Positions 23,181 to 35,377 of a stretch of 64,000 bases of DNA are shown here, one piece after another (positions within the stretch are counted from its first letter, which is position 1; every line of letters begins with the position of its first letter). This DNA is from Aselliscus stoliczkanus. Its lineage: Eukaryota; Chordata; Mammalia; Chiroptera; Hipposideridae. Made by a program: the position numbers and the translations under genes. The notes below the pieces were generated by a model. It saw only the letters and a list, made by a program, of their open reading frames with translations, had not been told where the DNA came from and did no database searches. The stretch is from positions 104,929,478 through 104,993,477 of the forward strand of contig CM066738.1 of NCBI GenBank assembly GCA_033961575.1. Reading direction: 5' to 3'.

Positions 23181-23920
23181 TGTCTTGACCACAGTTTTTC
23201 AACTGTTGGTCTATAGATTGGTAAGAATCTAAGTTGAACTTGCTACTCTTCTGTAGGTAATTGAATAATAAAGGCAACTTAAGGAGTTTTCCATAAAGCC
23301 ACACTAGGAAATATGCACCATCATCCATTTCCATCAAAAGTCCTCAATATTCTTTGGTTGTTAAAATGTCCTTACTTTAAAAAATAATGCTGATTATAAT
23401 AGATCCCATTTTTTCCCTCCTCCCCTCTGCCTCCCTTCCTCCTTCCCTCCCTTCTTTTCTTCATAAGTCAAAATACAACACAATATAAAAGTTAAAACTA
23501 TTAAATCACCAGTTTTAACTCTTCAGTTGCTGTCAACTCTGAATTGAAATATTAAAAATTACTGTCATTATTTCCCTGGCACCTTATCAGTATCCATAAC
23601 ACATAGTAGGTGCCACTGTATCTTGAATAAATGAGTGATTATACACCTAGATATGTCAAGATGAGTATTAGCTAAAGCATTTCCAGACAAAGGAATAAAA
23701 TGGATACAGGTGCTGCGGACACCCAGGTGCTGGGGGTACTGCTTGGTTTGCAGGCTAAGAGTTCATGTGACTAATATTCTAATACCCCCAGTGGCTTCTC
23801 TGGTGGATTCACCACTTACTCTGCTCAGAATCCTAATGAACGCAATGCCCCATAATTAATATTCCCTGATTTTAGAATATTTCAATATATTCTGTGCTGC
23901 ACAGCTGGTAATCTGCATAC
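23181..23920. other. Unassigned interval
   Basis: 23410-23460 is a (CCTT/CCTC)-rich tract. 23565-23640 resembles an L2/MIR 3' end ('cacatagtaggtgccactgtatcttgaataaatgag'). Confidence 0.35.
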
Positions 23921-23924
23921 AAAC

Positions 23925-24340
23925 TACTGAGTTAGATGAACATTTTTTACTTTAATTAAGCACCTAATTAAGCCCCACCTCAAACCCCCAAGAAATGCAA
24001 TAATTAGAGAAAAGGAGCTGTAGACTGTTTTGGATCCAACAGGCCGGTTCAGACTCAGCAACAGATTATAACGGCAATAAATCGTGACCTTTTGGGAGCA
24101 CCTGCAAGGTGGTACTTGGAGATTGTTCCCTAATTGTTTCGTCTTTTGGCAATCGGTTGAGAAACATCCACAGCAGAGCAGATAAAGTGATTGGATTAGC
24201 TGTGGCCCCTGAATAGTATTTTTCTGCTGCCTTTGACTCTGCCTATACGTGTTTGTTATTTCCATAAAAGATAGGAGATGGAATCCTTTGGGAAAGGACA
24301 GAAAAATTGTCCAGACACCATAAATCACATAATAGAGTTA
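23925..24340. other. Repeat-free block, candidate conserved noncoding element
   Basis: High-complexity sequence with no repeat signature and clustered motif-like words: gataaag, ggattag and tgtggc within 24181-24205, ctaattgttt near 24131, aataaatcgtgacc near 24077. The 134-codon minus-strand frame across it has no recognisable protein family. The regulatory role is inference only. Confidence 0.3.
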
Positions 24341-25404
24341 ACTTACTACCCATCCACTGAAGCAAGGTGTAAATTCAGTTTTAAGAAAAGCTAACATTTT
24401 TATTGTATTTTAAACCAATGTCTTACCTGGTGTATGGATAACTCTTCACCTATATTTCTTGAGGTTCAAATTAATTTTTGGCTCAGAGTAACTCATCCTT
24501 GTGTAAGGCAATTGTAACCATAAGGGCTTATCTTTCTTCTCAGGAAGGCAGTTCAGTTGAACACAGATTTACCAGGTTCCAAAAATGTTTGCATTGTTTA
24601 AAATTTTACTCCTACTTCGAGATTATTCCCCAAAGGTAAACATATTTTATTTCCCCATCATACATTGAAATCTATGTATTTGTTTATTCTCAGGTACTGA
24701 TAAAGTGGTATAGAAATTTTATGTACTACTATAATTGTGAATGCAGTTGGCTAATGCAATTCTAAAATAAACAAAAAATATATATATATAAATATTTGCC
24801 CCATTTGTAATTTTCTGACATAATCAGCTGCTGACATGGCATATTCAAATAGTAATTCTTCATTTTGAGTACACTTACTACTTATAAATTTAGTTATAAT
24901 TTAAATATTTTTTTCAGTTTATTTCAAATCAAACATTATTCATTTTATTTTGGGGATTTTGTGGAGGAGGACACTTTACAGAAGTGAATACTTGCAAGTA
25001 GATGATGTTAACATTGGGAAATTAAAAACAAAATAATGCTTCAAGTAGTGCAAATTTGGAGTTATGGAATATGAATGAAATATTTAGTTTAGTTGATGTT
25101 AGGCCAAAAGTGAAGAATCAGAGTATTTCAAAGTTCTGAATATAATTGAGAAGAAAAATGAACTTCAGTCAAATCAAGCCTCTATTACAATTCCTGGTTC
25201 CATAGAGACTTGGTCACCATACAACCCTTCTTAGGAAAAGGTCTGGTTTCATAAAAAAACAAAAACAAAAACAAAAACAAAAACAAAAATCAGTAAAAAA
25301 TATATACTGATTTTCAGAAAACCTCTTTATTTTCGGTTGAATGAATTGCATCTATCCTATTATAAGGTGAGGGATATACTTGTTATGAATAAAATTTAAA
25401 TTGA
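24341..25404. other. Unique AT-rich interval with (CAAAAA)n
   Basis: The simple repeat lies at 25252-25290. Nothing else was recognised. Confidence 0.45.
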
Positions 25405-25501
25405 TAAATGTCACTCACCTGCTTAAGAACTTTAATTTTTCCATCACCCTTAGAATAACTGTTTCTGAACACCACTTGCACGATCTAATCTCACTACACT
25501 T
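25405..25501 (+). mobile_element. L2 remnant, left part (split by L1)
   Basis: 'ctcacctgcttaagaacttt' and 'cacttgcacgatctaatctc' are L2-like. The text resumes at 26502 after removal of the L1 insertion. Confidence 0.6.
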
Positions 25502-26514
25502 TTTTAAACTTTATTATTATTAGTTACAGATGTACAAAACAATGCAATAGTTATCTTTTTCACCCCTTACAAAGTGACTACCCCTTCCCTCTCTCTTGCC
25601 CCCGATATCATACATATCTATTACAATTCCATTGACTGCATCCCCACACTATACTCCACATCCCATGACTATGTGTTAAATGATAGTTGACATATAATAT
25701 TATTTAGTGGCAGCTTCAGATGTACAGTGCAGAGGTCAGGCCACTACAATGTCCATGAAGTGGTCTCCCTAACAAGACATAAGTCCTTCTGATCCCCTAA
25801 GAAAAATATTTACAACTTTATTGATTGTATTCCCCAAACTGTCTTTTCTATCCCTGCGGCAATATTATAGTTACCTATTTATGTTGCCTCGTCCCTTCCC
25901 CTTCTCCTTCATGTCCACCCCCATCCCATCTAGCTCTCATCAGTTTTTTCTTTGTATCTCTAAGATTATTTCTGTTTACATTGCTTGTTTATTCAGTTCT
26001 TTAGATTCCACATATAAGTGAGATCCTATGGTATTTGTCTTTCTCTGACTGACTTATTTCATGTAACAGTGTTCTCTAGGTCCATCCATGTCGTTGCAAA
26101 TGGTACGATTTCTTTCTTCTTTATAGCTGCGTAATACTCCATTGTGTAAATGTACCACAGTTTCTTAATCCAGTCGTCTACTGATGGGCATTTCAATTGT
26201 TTCCAAGTCTTGGCTATTGTAAATAGTGCTGCAATGAACATAGGGGTGCATGTATTTTTTTGAATTAGTGTCTTGGGTTTTTCAGGATAAATACCTAGGA
26301 GTGGAATTGCTGGGTCAAAAGGTAGTTCCGTTTCCAGTTTTCTGAGATACCTCCATACTGACTTCCATAGTGGCTGCACCAATCTGCAAGCCCACCAACA
26401 GTGCAGCAGGGTCCCCTTTTCCCCACAGCCCCGCCAGCACTTGCTGTTTGTTGATTTATTGATGACAGCCATTCTGACTGGAGTGAGGTGGTATCTCATT
26501 GTCTCACTATACTT
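25489..26514 (-). pseudogene. 5'-truncated L1 (ORF2 C-terminus + 3' UTR) with TSD
   Basis: A minus-strand L1 of about 1.0 kb. The end of ORF2 is an open frame over 26059-26526 that carries the typical L1 C-terminal residues: a CWW zinc-knuckle-like segment, '[17 protein letters not shown]', then 'TTWMDLEN'. It is followed by the 3' UTR and an A-rich tail next to 25502. The full ORF2 protein is about 1,275 residues; only about 150 remain. A 12/13-bp duplication, tctcactacactt / tctcactatactt, flanks it (25489-25501, 26502-26514). The 3' end is the same type as in the L1 at 45028. The frame is open but truncated, so there is no functional product. Confidence 0.92.
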
Positions 26515-26770
26515 CCATCTCCCCATCCATCATCTCACTTCAAACTTCATGCTCCCTGGTCACACTGCTTGTCACTAACTCAGAGATGTTTCCTTAAGCC
26601 AACTAATAGCAGTTCTTTTCTCTTCTTCTCTCTAAACAATCCATTCTTCTTCATAGAACTTACTATAACTTGCTTTACTATTTTGTATATTTGTTTGTGT
26701 ACTGGCTGTCTCCCCCATTAACTCTTTTCTGTAACGGAAATGATCATGTGCATTGGTTTTTTTTTTCGCT
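26502..26770 (+). mobile_element. L2 remnant, right part
   Basis: Continuation of the L2 interrupted at 25501: 'caaacttcatgctccctgg' and 'gtttgtgtactggctgtctccccca' follow L2 order. Confidence 0.55.
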
Positions 26771-29700
26771 ATAAAGAAAAAAAATCACATAACAGTTATT
26801 CCTTAAATATTTATTAAGCAAAAATTAAAATGTTTTGTTATATTGTTAATATTATATATAACATACATAATAAAATTTTAATACACTATTTTCTTAATTT
26901 GTAGTTTCCAGTTGTAGCACATTGAGTGCCATGCACTTTCCCCAAGTGTTCTCCTGAAATTTCATCGATATAGAAACCTTAGTTCTGGAACAATGGTATT
27001 AAGGCAGCATCTTTAAATGAATGTAGACTGGCTTAGCCTATAATGATATACTTGCCTTTGGTGAATAGAGAACAACATTAAGATACTTCTAAGGAAGGCC
27101 ATCGCCAAGACACAGGAGAGTTGTGTGTTTTCAACTGATGAGACTACAGTTAAGGGAATATATGGATCCACTCAAACACTGGCAAAAGAGAGTAATTGAT
27201 AATAACCATGAGTGTGTCCATAGGCAAGGTGAGATTTCAGTTGTGATTATGTTGTAACTAATTGTTTATTTAGGTGGTATGTTTATTTGAATTTTTTATC
27301 TTTAGAAATCTTTTCTTTAATAGTCTAGTATTTGAAATGAGCTTTAGAAATAGAATGGAAAACCATTGTCTAATAAGATGTGTGCTTTCATTAAATAAGA
27401 ATTTTGGGCTTCATTGGGCTGATAAATGTTATGGGTATATGATTTATTTTACTCTTCAAGAATCTGTTTATAAATATTAATCAAAATAAGAACATAAAGC
27501 CTCGGGCATTAAAATTATATATAGATAGGAGATATACCAATTTGTCTCATTTCCCTGAGATTGAAGAATGGGAAATAATATTTGTTTAGTGTCTGTGAAG
27601 AGCCAAGTTAATGGGTAGGGGTCTTCTTACACTTGGTGGTAATCCTTATGATTATAATAGCTTCATTTCCACAGATTTCCTCAGAAGTAACTTAAACTGA
27701 AGTTGAAAAGGTAAAGCAATCTTCCAAAGGACACAAACATTTCTATCCAGTGAAACCAGAAGTGAAAACATCGCTCGTCTGGTTGCAAAGTGAGAATTCT
27801 TTCTTTCTTGCCTTGCTGTCTCCAAATGACTTATTGAACGAAAACAGTTGATTTTCACTTTATAACCTGCACTAGAGATTTCCACAAAGAAAAATGGACT
27901 AATGTATTTGAAAATAAATTATTTTTAATATTGTTAATGTCACATTCATGTTTTTCATTCCAAATATTGAAGTGCATTTTTCAAATGCTTCTTAAGTATT
28001 ACTGAATTGTTGTATGGCTACACACAATTGACTAGATAGTAAAACAGAACACACAAACACAAAATGTTTTTCTTCAGTGATATTTTGAAAATGTCACAAA
28101 TCATTAGCATTATTGATCATCTATTTTCTGGGTCAGTGGGGACCATTATGAGGAAAAGAGAGTAAGACTCAGAATGGTTCAATAATGTAAAAGCATATTG
28201 TAAATATGAGATTAAAATAATTTTTTTGGCACACTAGAGCTCAAGGTTTTCACCATGTCTTAAATCACATCTCAAAATAGTGATACCTGTTTAAGCAAAA
28301 TTTGAACCAGCCCTTAAGCATTAGTGGAATATATTAACTATACTATTCCCAGCTACAAGATGGATCACAGAAAAGTTCCTTAAACACACACAAACCTACA
28401 TAACCATTTACATACCTTTTTTAAGGAATAAAGGAGGAAAACATCTGAGGAGTAATTCTAGCTTCCGCAAAGACCTTGAATGCCTGCCAAGTCTAGAATG
28501 AGCAGTAAAAACCACTGCAATGATGAAGGTATCTTTTATGCTCCCCTAGGATGATTCTTGCAGCAATGCCATACTACTCCCTGATTTTTCCAATATGGCA
28601 TGGAAATATTAAAAAAAAAACCAAACAACAAAAAAACAAACAGCAGAGTAGTGACCAATTAACCATAAAGGGAGACGCTAATTTAGAGGCAACCTGGTGT
28701 TTCTCTCAGAACTATGCTTTTGGAACAATAATATTGTTAGTTATTTACCCACATTAATTAAAATAAAGGAAAGATTATTTGTCTTTTATTACATTTCAGA
28801 ATAAAGGGACATCTTTTTAGCCAGTCCCTACTGTGGCTTCATAAATGGTGAGATAATTCCTAAGTCTGCAGATTTGAGATATTTAATTCAGGATTTTCTC
28901 CTTAGCACTTTATTTGCTAAATTCAGTACTAAGCTCCTCACAAAGCAATTCAGCCATAGATTGATATTAATATTATCTCCAAATCTTTAGATACATGCTC
29001 TATTTAAGAGGCCACATTAATATATCCACTCCTTTCTCACCAGGGTTTTTACTATTGAGAATATTTAATTATATACTGTAATTCCAAGAAAGAAAAATAA
29101 TAAATTGGATCCTGTATATGCTACCTGGAACAACTTCTGAAACAGTGTTCTCAGCATATTTTTCTATTGAACAAAAGAAAACCCTTTTGACTACAAAAGT
29201 TATTGGCTCTTACTTTGGTGAATATCATTAGAAGCAGTCAATATTAGTAATGCAACTTAGATAAAATCAAGTAGGTCTTATATAATAATTATATTGAATT
29301 CTACTTTCAATATAATATCAAGAACTCTAAAGAATTATATTTCCATTAAGATATTAAAGCCAATATTATATAGGCTACTTCTAATTAAAATGTTGAAAGA
29401 GATGGATTAGCACTATTAAGTGCTTAATACAAAGAAGCTCAAAGAGCACAATCATAGAATTGTTGCACTCTGTCTTTTTTTATATAACCCACAAATATAC
29501 ACATACATACACAGACAAACATTATATATACAGGGCTTACAAGAAAAACTTTAAATTTGTTTTCATTGAGGATTGATTTCTTAACATTTGTTATGTACTG
29601 TATTTAGAGACATTCAAAAGATTAGTTGACATTGACAATTTTTACAAAGGTCTACAGGTATACGAGTAGGTAATGGTCAGGAAAACTTAAATCAATGATT

Positions 29701-30100
29701 ATTTGTTCATTTTAAATCAGGATTTCAGAGGTTAATTCATTAATACGTAATTCCAATGGTATAGACAGGTATATTTTCCTGAATTATCAGGTTACTCATC
29801 TATGAAAAAGAATAGATATTCATCTCGTAGGCTAGTGTGAGAATTAAATCAATGTGCTTGTGCATAGTGGCTGATTAATAGAGATTCAGGCACTTAGGTA
29901 TACCAACATAGCATTAAGAAATCTCTCTCCTTTTCATAGTTGAGATACAGGCAAGATTTCTGAATCTATTGATCTTGTATATCTGAATTCAGGTGCTTCA
30001 TCACATAAGTAGTTGACAGTATCATCCAACCTTTGCCTTCTGTCCAATGTCTAATGCATCTTGTTTTAAATATTTTCTCCAGTTTTTCATTTGTTTAAAG
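26771..30100. other. Long unique AT-rich interval
   Basis: No gene, RNA or clear repeat was seen, apart from a possible MIR 3' half at 29790-29905 ('ctcatctatgaaaaagaata' then 'gtgagaattaaatcaatgtg'). The open frames at 27274, 27652 and 28551 are not recognisable proteins. Confidence 0.45.
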
Positions 30101-30115
30101 GGGGAGGATAAAACC

Positions 30116-30305
30116 AGTCTTGTTAAGGGCCAGCCGAGTGGCTCAGTTGGTTAAGAGCTCGCTCAAGAGTGCGAGCTGAGCTCTGAGCAACAGCAGTTTA
30201 ATGCCCAGCCTGAGCTGAGCTGTCTCTGAGCTGCCAACAGGTGGCAGGATGGCTCAGCCAAAAAAACAAACAAACCCAAAATTAAAAAAAAAACAAGTCT
30301 TGTTA
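30116..30305 (+). mobile_element. tRNA-SINE (family B) with 10-bp TSD
   Basis: The body at 30126-30295 has the gggccagccgagtggctcag head, the A-box-like tggctcagttgg, a CTCF-like ccaacaggtggcag at 30234-30247 and an A-rich tail. The duplication agtcttgtta lies at 30116-30125 and 30296-30305. Confidence 0.93.
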
Positions 30306-30567
30306 CTCCATCATCGCCAATAACTGATCCAGTGCCTTTGAACATAGATACCTGTTTTATCGTTTATCTCAAGGCCTTCCTTTTATTCTATTTAGAATTT
30401 TGAGGCATTTTGGATTAGTTACAGTACTTTGTTTTCCTTAAAGAATCTGATTTCTTGAGTTGCTCAGATATGTTGAACTAAAGTCAACAGTGAATGCCAT
30501 ATCCACCCATGATGGGCATGCATGGGACATAGATGTGAGTCTATGCCGTCGGATTTATCCTTGCCAA

Positions 30568-30727
30568 TACAGTAAAACCTTGGATTGTGAGTAATGTGGT
30601 TTGTGAGTGTTCTGCAAAATGAGCAAACATTTCTAATACATTTTAATGTAGTAAACAAGCGATGTCTTGCAATATGAATAGTTTGTTTCTGGAACGAATT
30701 ATGCTCGCAAACCAAGGTATTACTGTA
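30568..30727 (+). mobile_element. Tigger-like (pogo/Tc1-mariner) MITE with TIRs
   Basis: A 156-bp element (30570-30725) between TA dinucleotides. Its ends are imperfect inverted repeats: cagtaaaaccttggattgtg on the left and the complement of cagtaataccttggtttgcg on the right. There is no coding capacity. Family knowledge: Tigger-type MITEs duplicate TA and start CAG. Confidence 0.88.
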
Positions 30728-31069
30728 CTTTGATGCCCAGCTTTCACTCCTATAATCTACTGAGGAAATTAGACTTACCTAGTGCCTTGTTATGTTCGCC
30801 ATCTGTTTGTTTCCCTGGTGGATTTAGTCTCATTACCTTTTGCAGGACAATTGACATTATCCCCTATCTAGCTCCGTGTGCATCACATCTTGCAGAAATT
30901 AGTCTGACTTATCGATGGCACTTTTCTCTGTTTCCTCAAGTTCTTAAATATATATTTTTTCTATACCCTTATACATTTATATATAATATTTGGGAAATAT
31001 TGGCATAAAATCAGCTCAATGACTTATGGAAAATTCTTTTGTTTTTCTATGCCATTCTGCTTTGTATTT

Positions 31070-31932
31070 ATTTATTGTTAATTCAACATTTAAAAGTTGT
31101 GGTAATAAGACTTAACATGAGATCCACCCTCCTAAGAAAATTTTTAGTGTATAATTATGCCGTACTGTTAACTGGAGGCACTATATTATACAATTGACCT
31201 ATAGAACTCATTCATCGTGCGTAACTGAATCATCACATGCATTAAACAGCAACTCAGTTGTCCCCCTCCCCTCTGTCCCAGGCATCTGCCATTCCACTTT
31301 CTGCTTCTAATGAGTTTGAGCATCATAGATACTTTATGTAAGTGGAATCATGCAGTATTTGTATTTCTGTGACATGCTTACTTAACAGAGATCTTCCAGT
31401 TTCATCCATGTTATCATGTATGGCAGCATATCCTTTTTTTTAAAAGTTGAAAAATATTGCACTGTATGTGCATACACTGTTTTCTTTATCAAGTCATCTG
31501 TCCATGGACATTTAGGTTGTTTCTATCTTGGCTGCTGTGAATCTTGCTCTAATGACATGGAGTGTAGATATCTCTTCCAGAAATGGGATTGCTGGATCAT
31601 ATGGTAGTTCCATGTTGAATTGTTTGACATATCTCTATGGTGATTTTCTTAATGGCTACGTGATTCACATTCTCTCAAATAGTGTACAGGCTTCCAGCTT
31701 TTCCACATCCTCCCCAACACTTTTTGTCTTCTGTTGTTGTTGTTGTTGTTGTTTGTTTTATAATGTTGTTGTTATGTTGTTTTATAATGGCCACCCAACA
31801 GGTGATATCTCATTGCTGTTTTGATCTGCACTTCCATGATGATTAATGGTGTTGAGTATCTTTGCATACACCTGTTGGCCATTTGCACGTTTCCTTTTGG
31901 AGATATGTTATTTAAAATCTTTGCCAATTTTT
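31070..31932 (-). pseudogene. L1 3' portion of a 5'-inverted (twin-primed) L1
   Basis: The minus-strand segment holds the old L1 3' UTR next to 31070 and the ORF2 C-terminal end back to the 'KNWQRF' residues near 31930. It contains a (TTG)n at 31733-31760. Plus-strand frames inside are shadows. It joins head-to-head with the inverted upstream segment at 31933. Many stops. Confidence 0.85.
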
Positions 31933-32950
31933 AATCAAATTCAGTATAGTTGCAGGATACAAAATCGACATAAAAAATACTCTAACAACAAACAAACTAT
32001 CCAAAAATAAACTTAAGAAAACACTTTGGGTAGTAAACACACAATGTATTATAGAATTGTATTTGAAACTTGTATAATTTTATTAACCAATGTCACCCCA
32101 ATAAATTTAATTAAAAGTTAAGAAAACAATCCCATTTATAATAGCATCAAAAAGAATAAATACTTAGAAATAAACTTAAACAAGGAAATGAAAGACTTGT
32201 ACACTGTGAACTATAAAACATTGATGAAATAAATTAAAAACATAAGTAAATGGAAAGAGATACCCCATGTTCTTTGATTAGAAGACTTATTGTTAAAATG
32301 TTTGTACTACACAAAGCAACCTGCAGATTCAATTATATCCCTATCAGAATCCCAAAGGTGTTGTTTACAGAAATAGAAAAACAACTCTAAATTTATATGG
32401 AAACAAAAAAGATCCCAAATAGCCATAGCAATCTTGAGAAGCTAGAATCATGACATTTATTGATTTCAAAATATATTGCAAGTTACAGTAATTAAAACCA
32501 TATTATACTGGCTTAAAGATGGATATATAAACCAATGGATAAAAGCCCAAGAATAAATCTATGCATATACAATCTCTTTAAAAAATGGTGTTGAGAAAAC
32601 TGGATATCCACATGCAAAAGAATGTATTTGAAACATTATCTTACACCATACACAAAAATTAACTCAAAAAAGATTAAAGACTTAAAACATAAGATCTGAA
32701 ACTGTACAATTCCTACAGGAAATCATCGGGGAGAATCTTCACATTGTCTTGGCAATAATCTCTTAGATATGACCCCAAAAGCACAGGCAACACAAACATA
32801 GACAAGTGAGACTACATCAAACTAAAACAGCTTTTGCACAGCTAAGAAAAAAAAAAAAAACTAAAAAGGCAGCATACAAAATGGGAGAAAACATCTTTAA
32901 ATCAGGAGTTAATATCCAAATTATAAGGACCCCTACAACCCAGTAGCAAA
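31933..32950 (+). pseudogene. Inverted 5' portion of the same L1 (ORF2 post-RT region)
   Basis: Plus-strand decayed ORF2 starts after the RT core (text 'tatagttgcaggatacaaaa' near 31947), runs through 'aatcccatttataatagcat' and 'catgcaaaagaatg', and stops near 32945 at residues just upstream of where the minus part begins. The order and orientation are what twin priming predicts. A 94-bp L1 tail insertion interrupts it at 32024. Confidence 0.8.
32013..32128 (+). mobile_element. 94-bp L1 3'-end insertion nested in L1, with TSD
   Basis: The insert 32024-32117 contains 'ataattttattaaccaatgt' and 'aataaatttaattaaaag', the same 3' terminus as the L1 ending at 53421. An 11-bp perfect duplication ttaagaaaaca flanks it (32013-32023, 32118-32128). 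Host L1 text resumes cleanly after it. Confidence 0.9.
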
Positions 32951-33576
32951 AAAACAAAAATAAAAACAAAACAACAAATAACCAAGTTACTTTTTATGTT
33001 TATATTTTAATATGTTTTGTCCCTATATTTTAATATTAAGACATCATGTCTAATTTAATGATGATAGCCAGAAGACTTTCAACATTAAATTGACAGCTTG
33101 ACATCTGAGCAATGACCTGATATATTTAAAAAGTGCTATTTATACCATGATAAAATGGTGCAGCCTAAAATTTAGTAACAAAAAACTATAATCGAAATAA
33201 ATACATTAAAAATTCCAGTTTGTCATTTAAAGGTATAAAGTTAATACATATTAATCTTAAAAATATTAGAACTCATCTATAATTCTCTTCAGATATTTTA
33301 GACCATGCTTATGAATATCCATTGTTGAAGCAACCTTTTTGTATTTTGGGGGGGTGAATTTAATTGCTTTAGTAGACTTCTGGTTCTAACTCTCATAAAC
33401 TGAGCAATAGCACTGAAAAAATCCATTTGTAGTTGAAACTTAGGTATGAATTTAAGTAATTGAGATTGATTTTTTAAATTCACCAGTATAATGTCTCTGA
33501 AAGTGTTTCCAAAAGATGAGTCCTCATTATTTTAAGCCATTGAAACAACATGAGAATAAATTTTGTCTCGAGTAAA

Positions 33577-33660
33577 TATTCTGTTGTCGGAAAAGTCATG
33601 ATGCAGTTTTGCAACGAAAGGCATAAAAAAAAAAATCATGACTTTTCTGACAACCCAATA
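33577..33660. mobile_element. 80-bp mariner-type MITE (MADE1-like size)
   Basis: Between TA dinucleotides at 33577-33578 and 33659-33660 lies an 80-bp palindromic element. The left end is ttctgttgtcggaaaagtca; the right end is the complement of ttgggttgtcagaaaagtca. The ends match at 17 of 20 positions. No coding capacity. The size and end style are those of mariner-derived MITEs such as MADE1. Confidence 0.85.
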
Positions 33661-35085
33661 ATTTGCAGGACAGTTGGGACATATGTATATTTCATTATGT
33701 TATTTCTAAAATCATTGTCAAAATTTGGCCCTTATCTTTAAAAGTATGAAATATTAGCCCCAGATGTTTATTTGGATTTTTGTATTTTTCATGTCTGCTA
33801 TACAACGTCTCATAAATATAGCCCAGCTAATGTGTATGTGTCTTTATATTTGTAGTCACATATGTACATGTGTATATGTGTACCTATTTTACACATTTTG
33901 TATACATACAAAGCTCTCTATATCTAATGTGCATATGTTTGTGGCCTGAAAATGCTAACAGAGAATTTTTATTGTCCTAGATTATTAGAAGAATCACTTA
34001 CACGTCAGAAAGCATAGAGCCCTTTGAATACTGTATTTGTGTTTCATTATGTCATTTGCTACCATAAACTGGAAACTTAAAAAAATGCTTATAATACCAG
34101 TTTTTTTCGTATTCATGCATTTCTCAGTAAATTGCCTTAAATCATTGCAAATTTTATGTTATAGTGTTATTTGAAGAACACATATTTTTCACCAGTTAGG
34201 AAATCATAAAATTCTCAAAAGTTGTTTAGATTCACTCAGCTCAAAATCCTGGGCTTATCTCTATTGAAAAGCTTTTACACAAGGAAAGGCTATAGAATGG
34301 CTTTTAAGCTGCATTTTGCTGGTCATATTTTGGGGGAAAGGTTATCTTTTATCTGATTAATCATTGTTTAAACCCTCCAAATATTCTAAGCCGCATTATC
34401 AGGCTCAGGTCTAAGAAGAAGAAAATAAAAAGCCTTTTGAGACTATGCAGCCTAACTTTATTAAAGATAACTTCTTTAGCTCATCTTTTATTTTTCTCTC
34501 TGTTTTGTAACTTAAGAAATTGATTCACTCAGATAATCTTGTGTAACATCTTTCTCTGAGAATTCCACCCGCCCTTTACAAATCCTTCTGTACTTATTTC
34601 TGCTCGGACAACATTTTATAAATGCTCATACCTTCAACTTCACTTTTTTGGAGTCCCAAGTATCTTTTAGAGTTTCCTAGTTTCAAGTCTTTATTGACAA
34701 TATGTAGTGGGAAACCATCACGTGCTGCATGTGTACATCAATAATCACGTGTAAGAAACTAAATTTTTCTGTTTCACATTAAATTTACATTTATACTATA
34801 TGCTTTCTCTCTGGCAATGGTGCTAACCTTGAAATATCAAAAATAGTTCTGTACACATTTATTGAAAGTGCTATCATGATGAAAATATCTTTCCATATTT
34901 TTCATAGATTCCTTTATCTCCCACATTTAACAGTTCAAAAATCCCTGCCATTTTTACTTTTCAAATGTGTCTCAAATCATTTCCTTGAGTCATTTCATTG
35001 TGATGAGGTTAGTTCAATATCTTATAATTTTCACTTTAAGAATTGCAAATCTCTCTTTTCTGCTTTTTCCAGTTGGTTCACAATA
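33661..35085. other. Unique AT-rich interval
   Basis: No gene or recognised repeat. The open frames at 33764 and 34876 have low-complexity, hydrophobic content with no family. Confidence 0.4.
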
Positions 35086-35087
35086 TT

Positions 35088-35220
35088 ATGACTCGAGTTA
35101 TGTTTCTGAAACACAAATCCAGCCTTGTCATTATTCTAATTAAAATCCCTTGAATAATCTTCATGGTAGACAGAATGCAATTCAAACCCAGTGTCAGATA
35201 CCAAAGGCATTTTGCTCTCT
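35088..35220 (+). mobile_element. L2 remnant
   Basis: 'ccagccttgtcattattctaattaaaatcccttgaa' followed by 'cagaatgcaattcaaaccc' matches the L2 ORF2-end phrasing. Confidence 0.5.
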
Positions 35221-35344
35221 CTTTACAAAATAATGTTTCATATTTAATTTCACAGGCAACTTTTATATATAAGCCACAGTGAGATTAAGTAGACTTCACT
35301 ATGTTTCGTCTCTCCTTAGAATGATCAATTACTTCTTCACCTGA

Positions 35345-35346
<2 letters not shown>

Positions 35347-35377
<31 letters not shown>
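35347..35377. repeat. (TTA)n microsatellite
   Basis: About ten TTA units. Confidence 0.95.

Noticed and set aside
23924..24328. 134-codon minus-strand frame as a gene
   Set aside because: No recognisable domain; the DNA looks more like noncoding conserved sequence than codons.
26059..26526. 155-codon minus-strand open frame as a host gene
   Set aside because: It is the C-terminus of L1 ORF2 inside a TSD-flanked L1.
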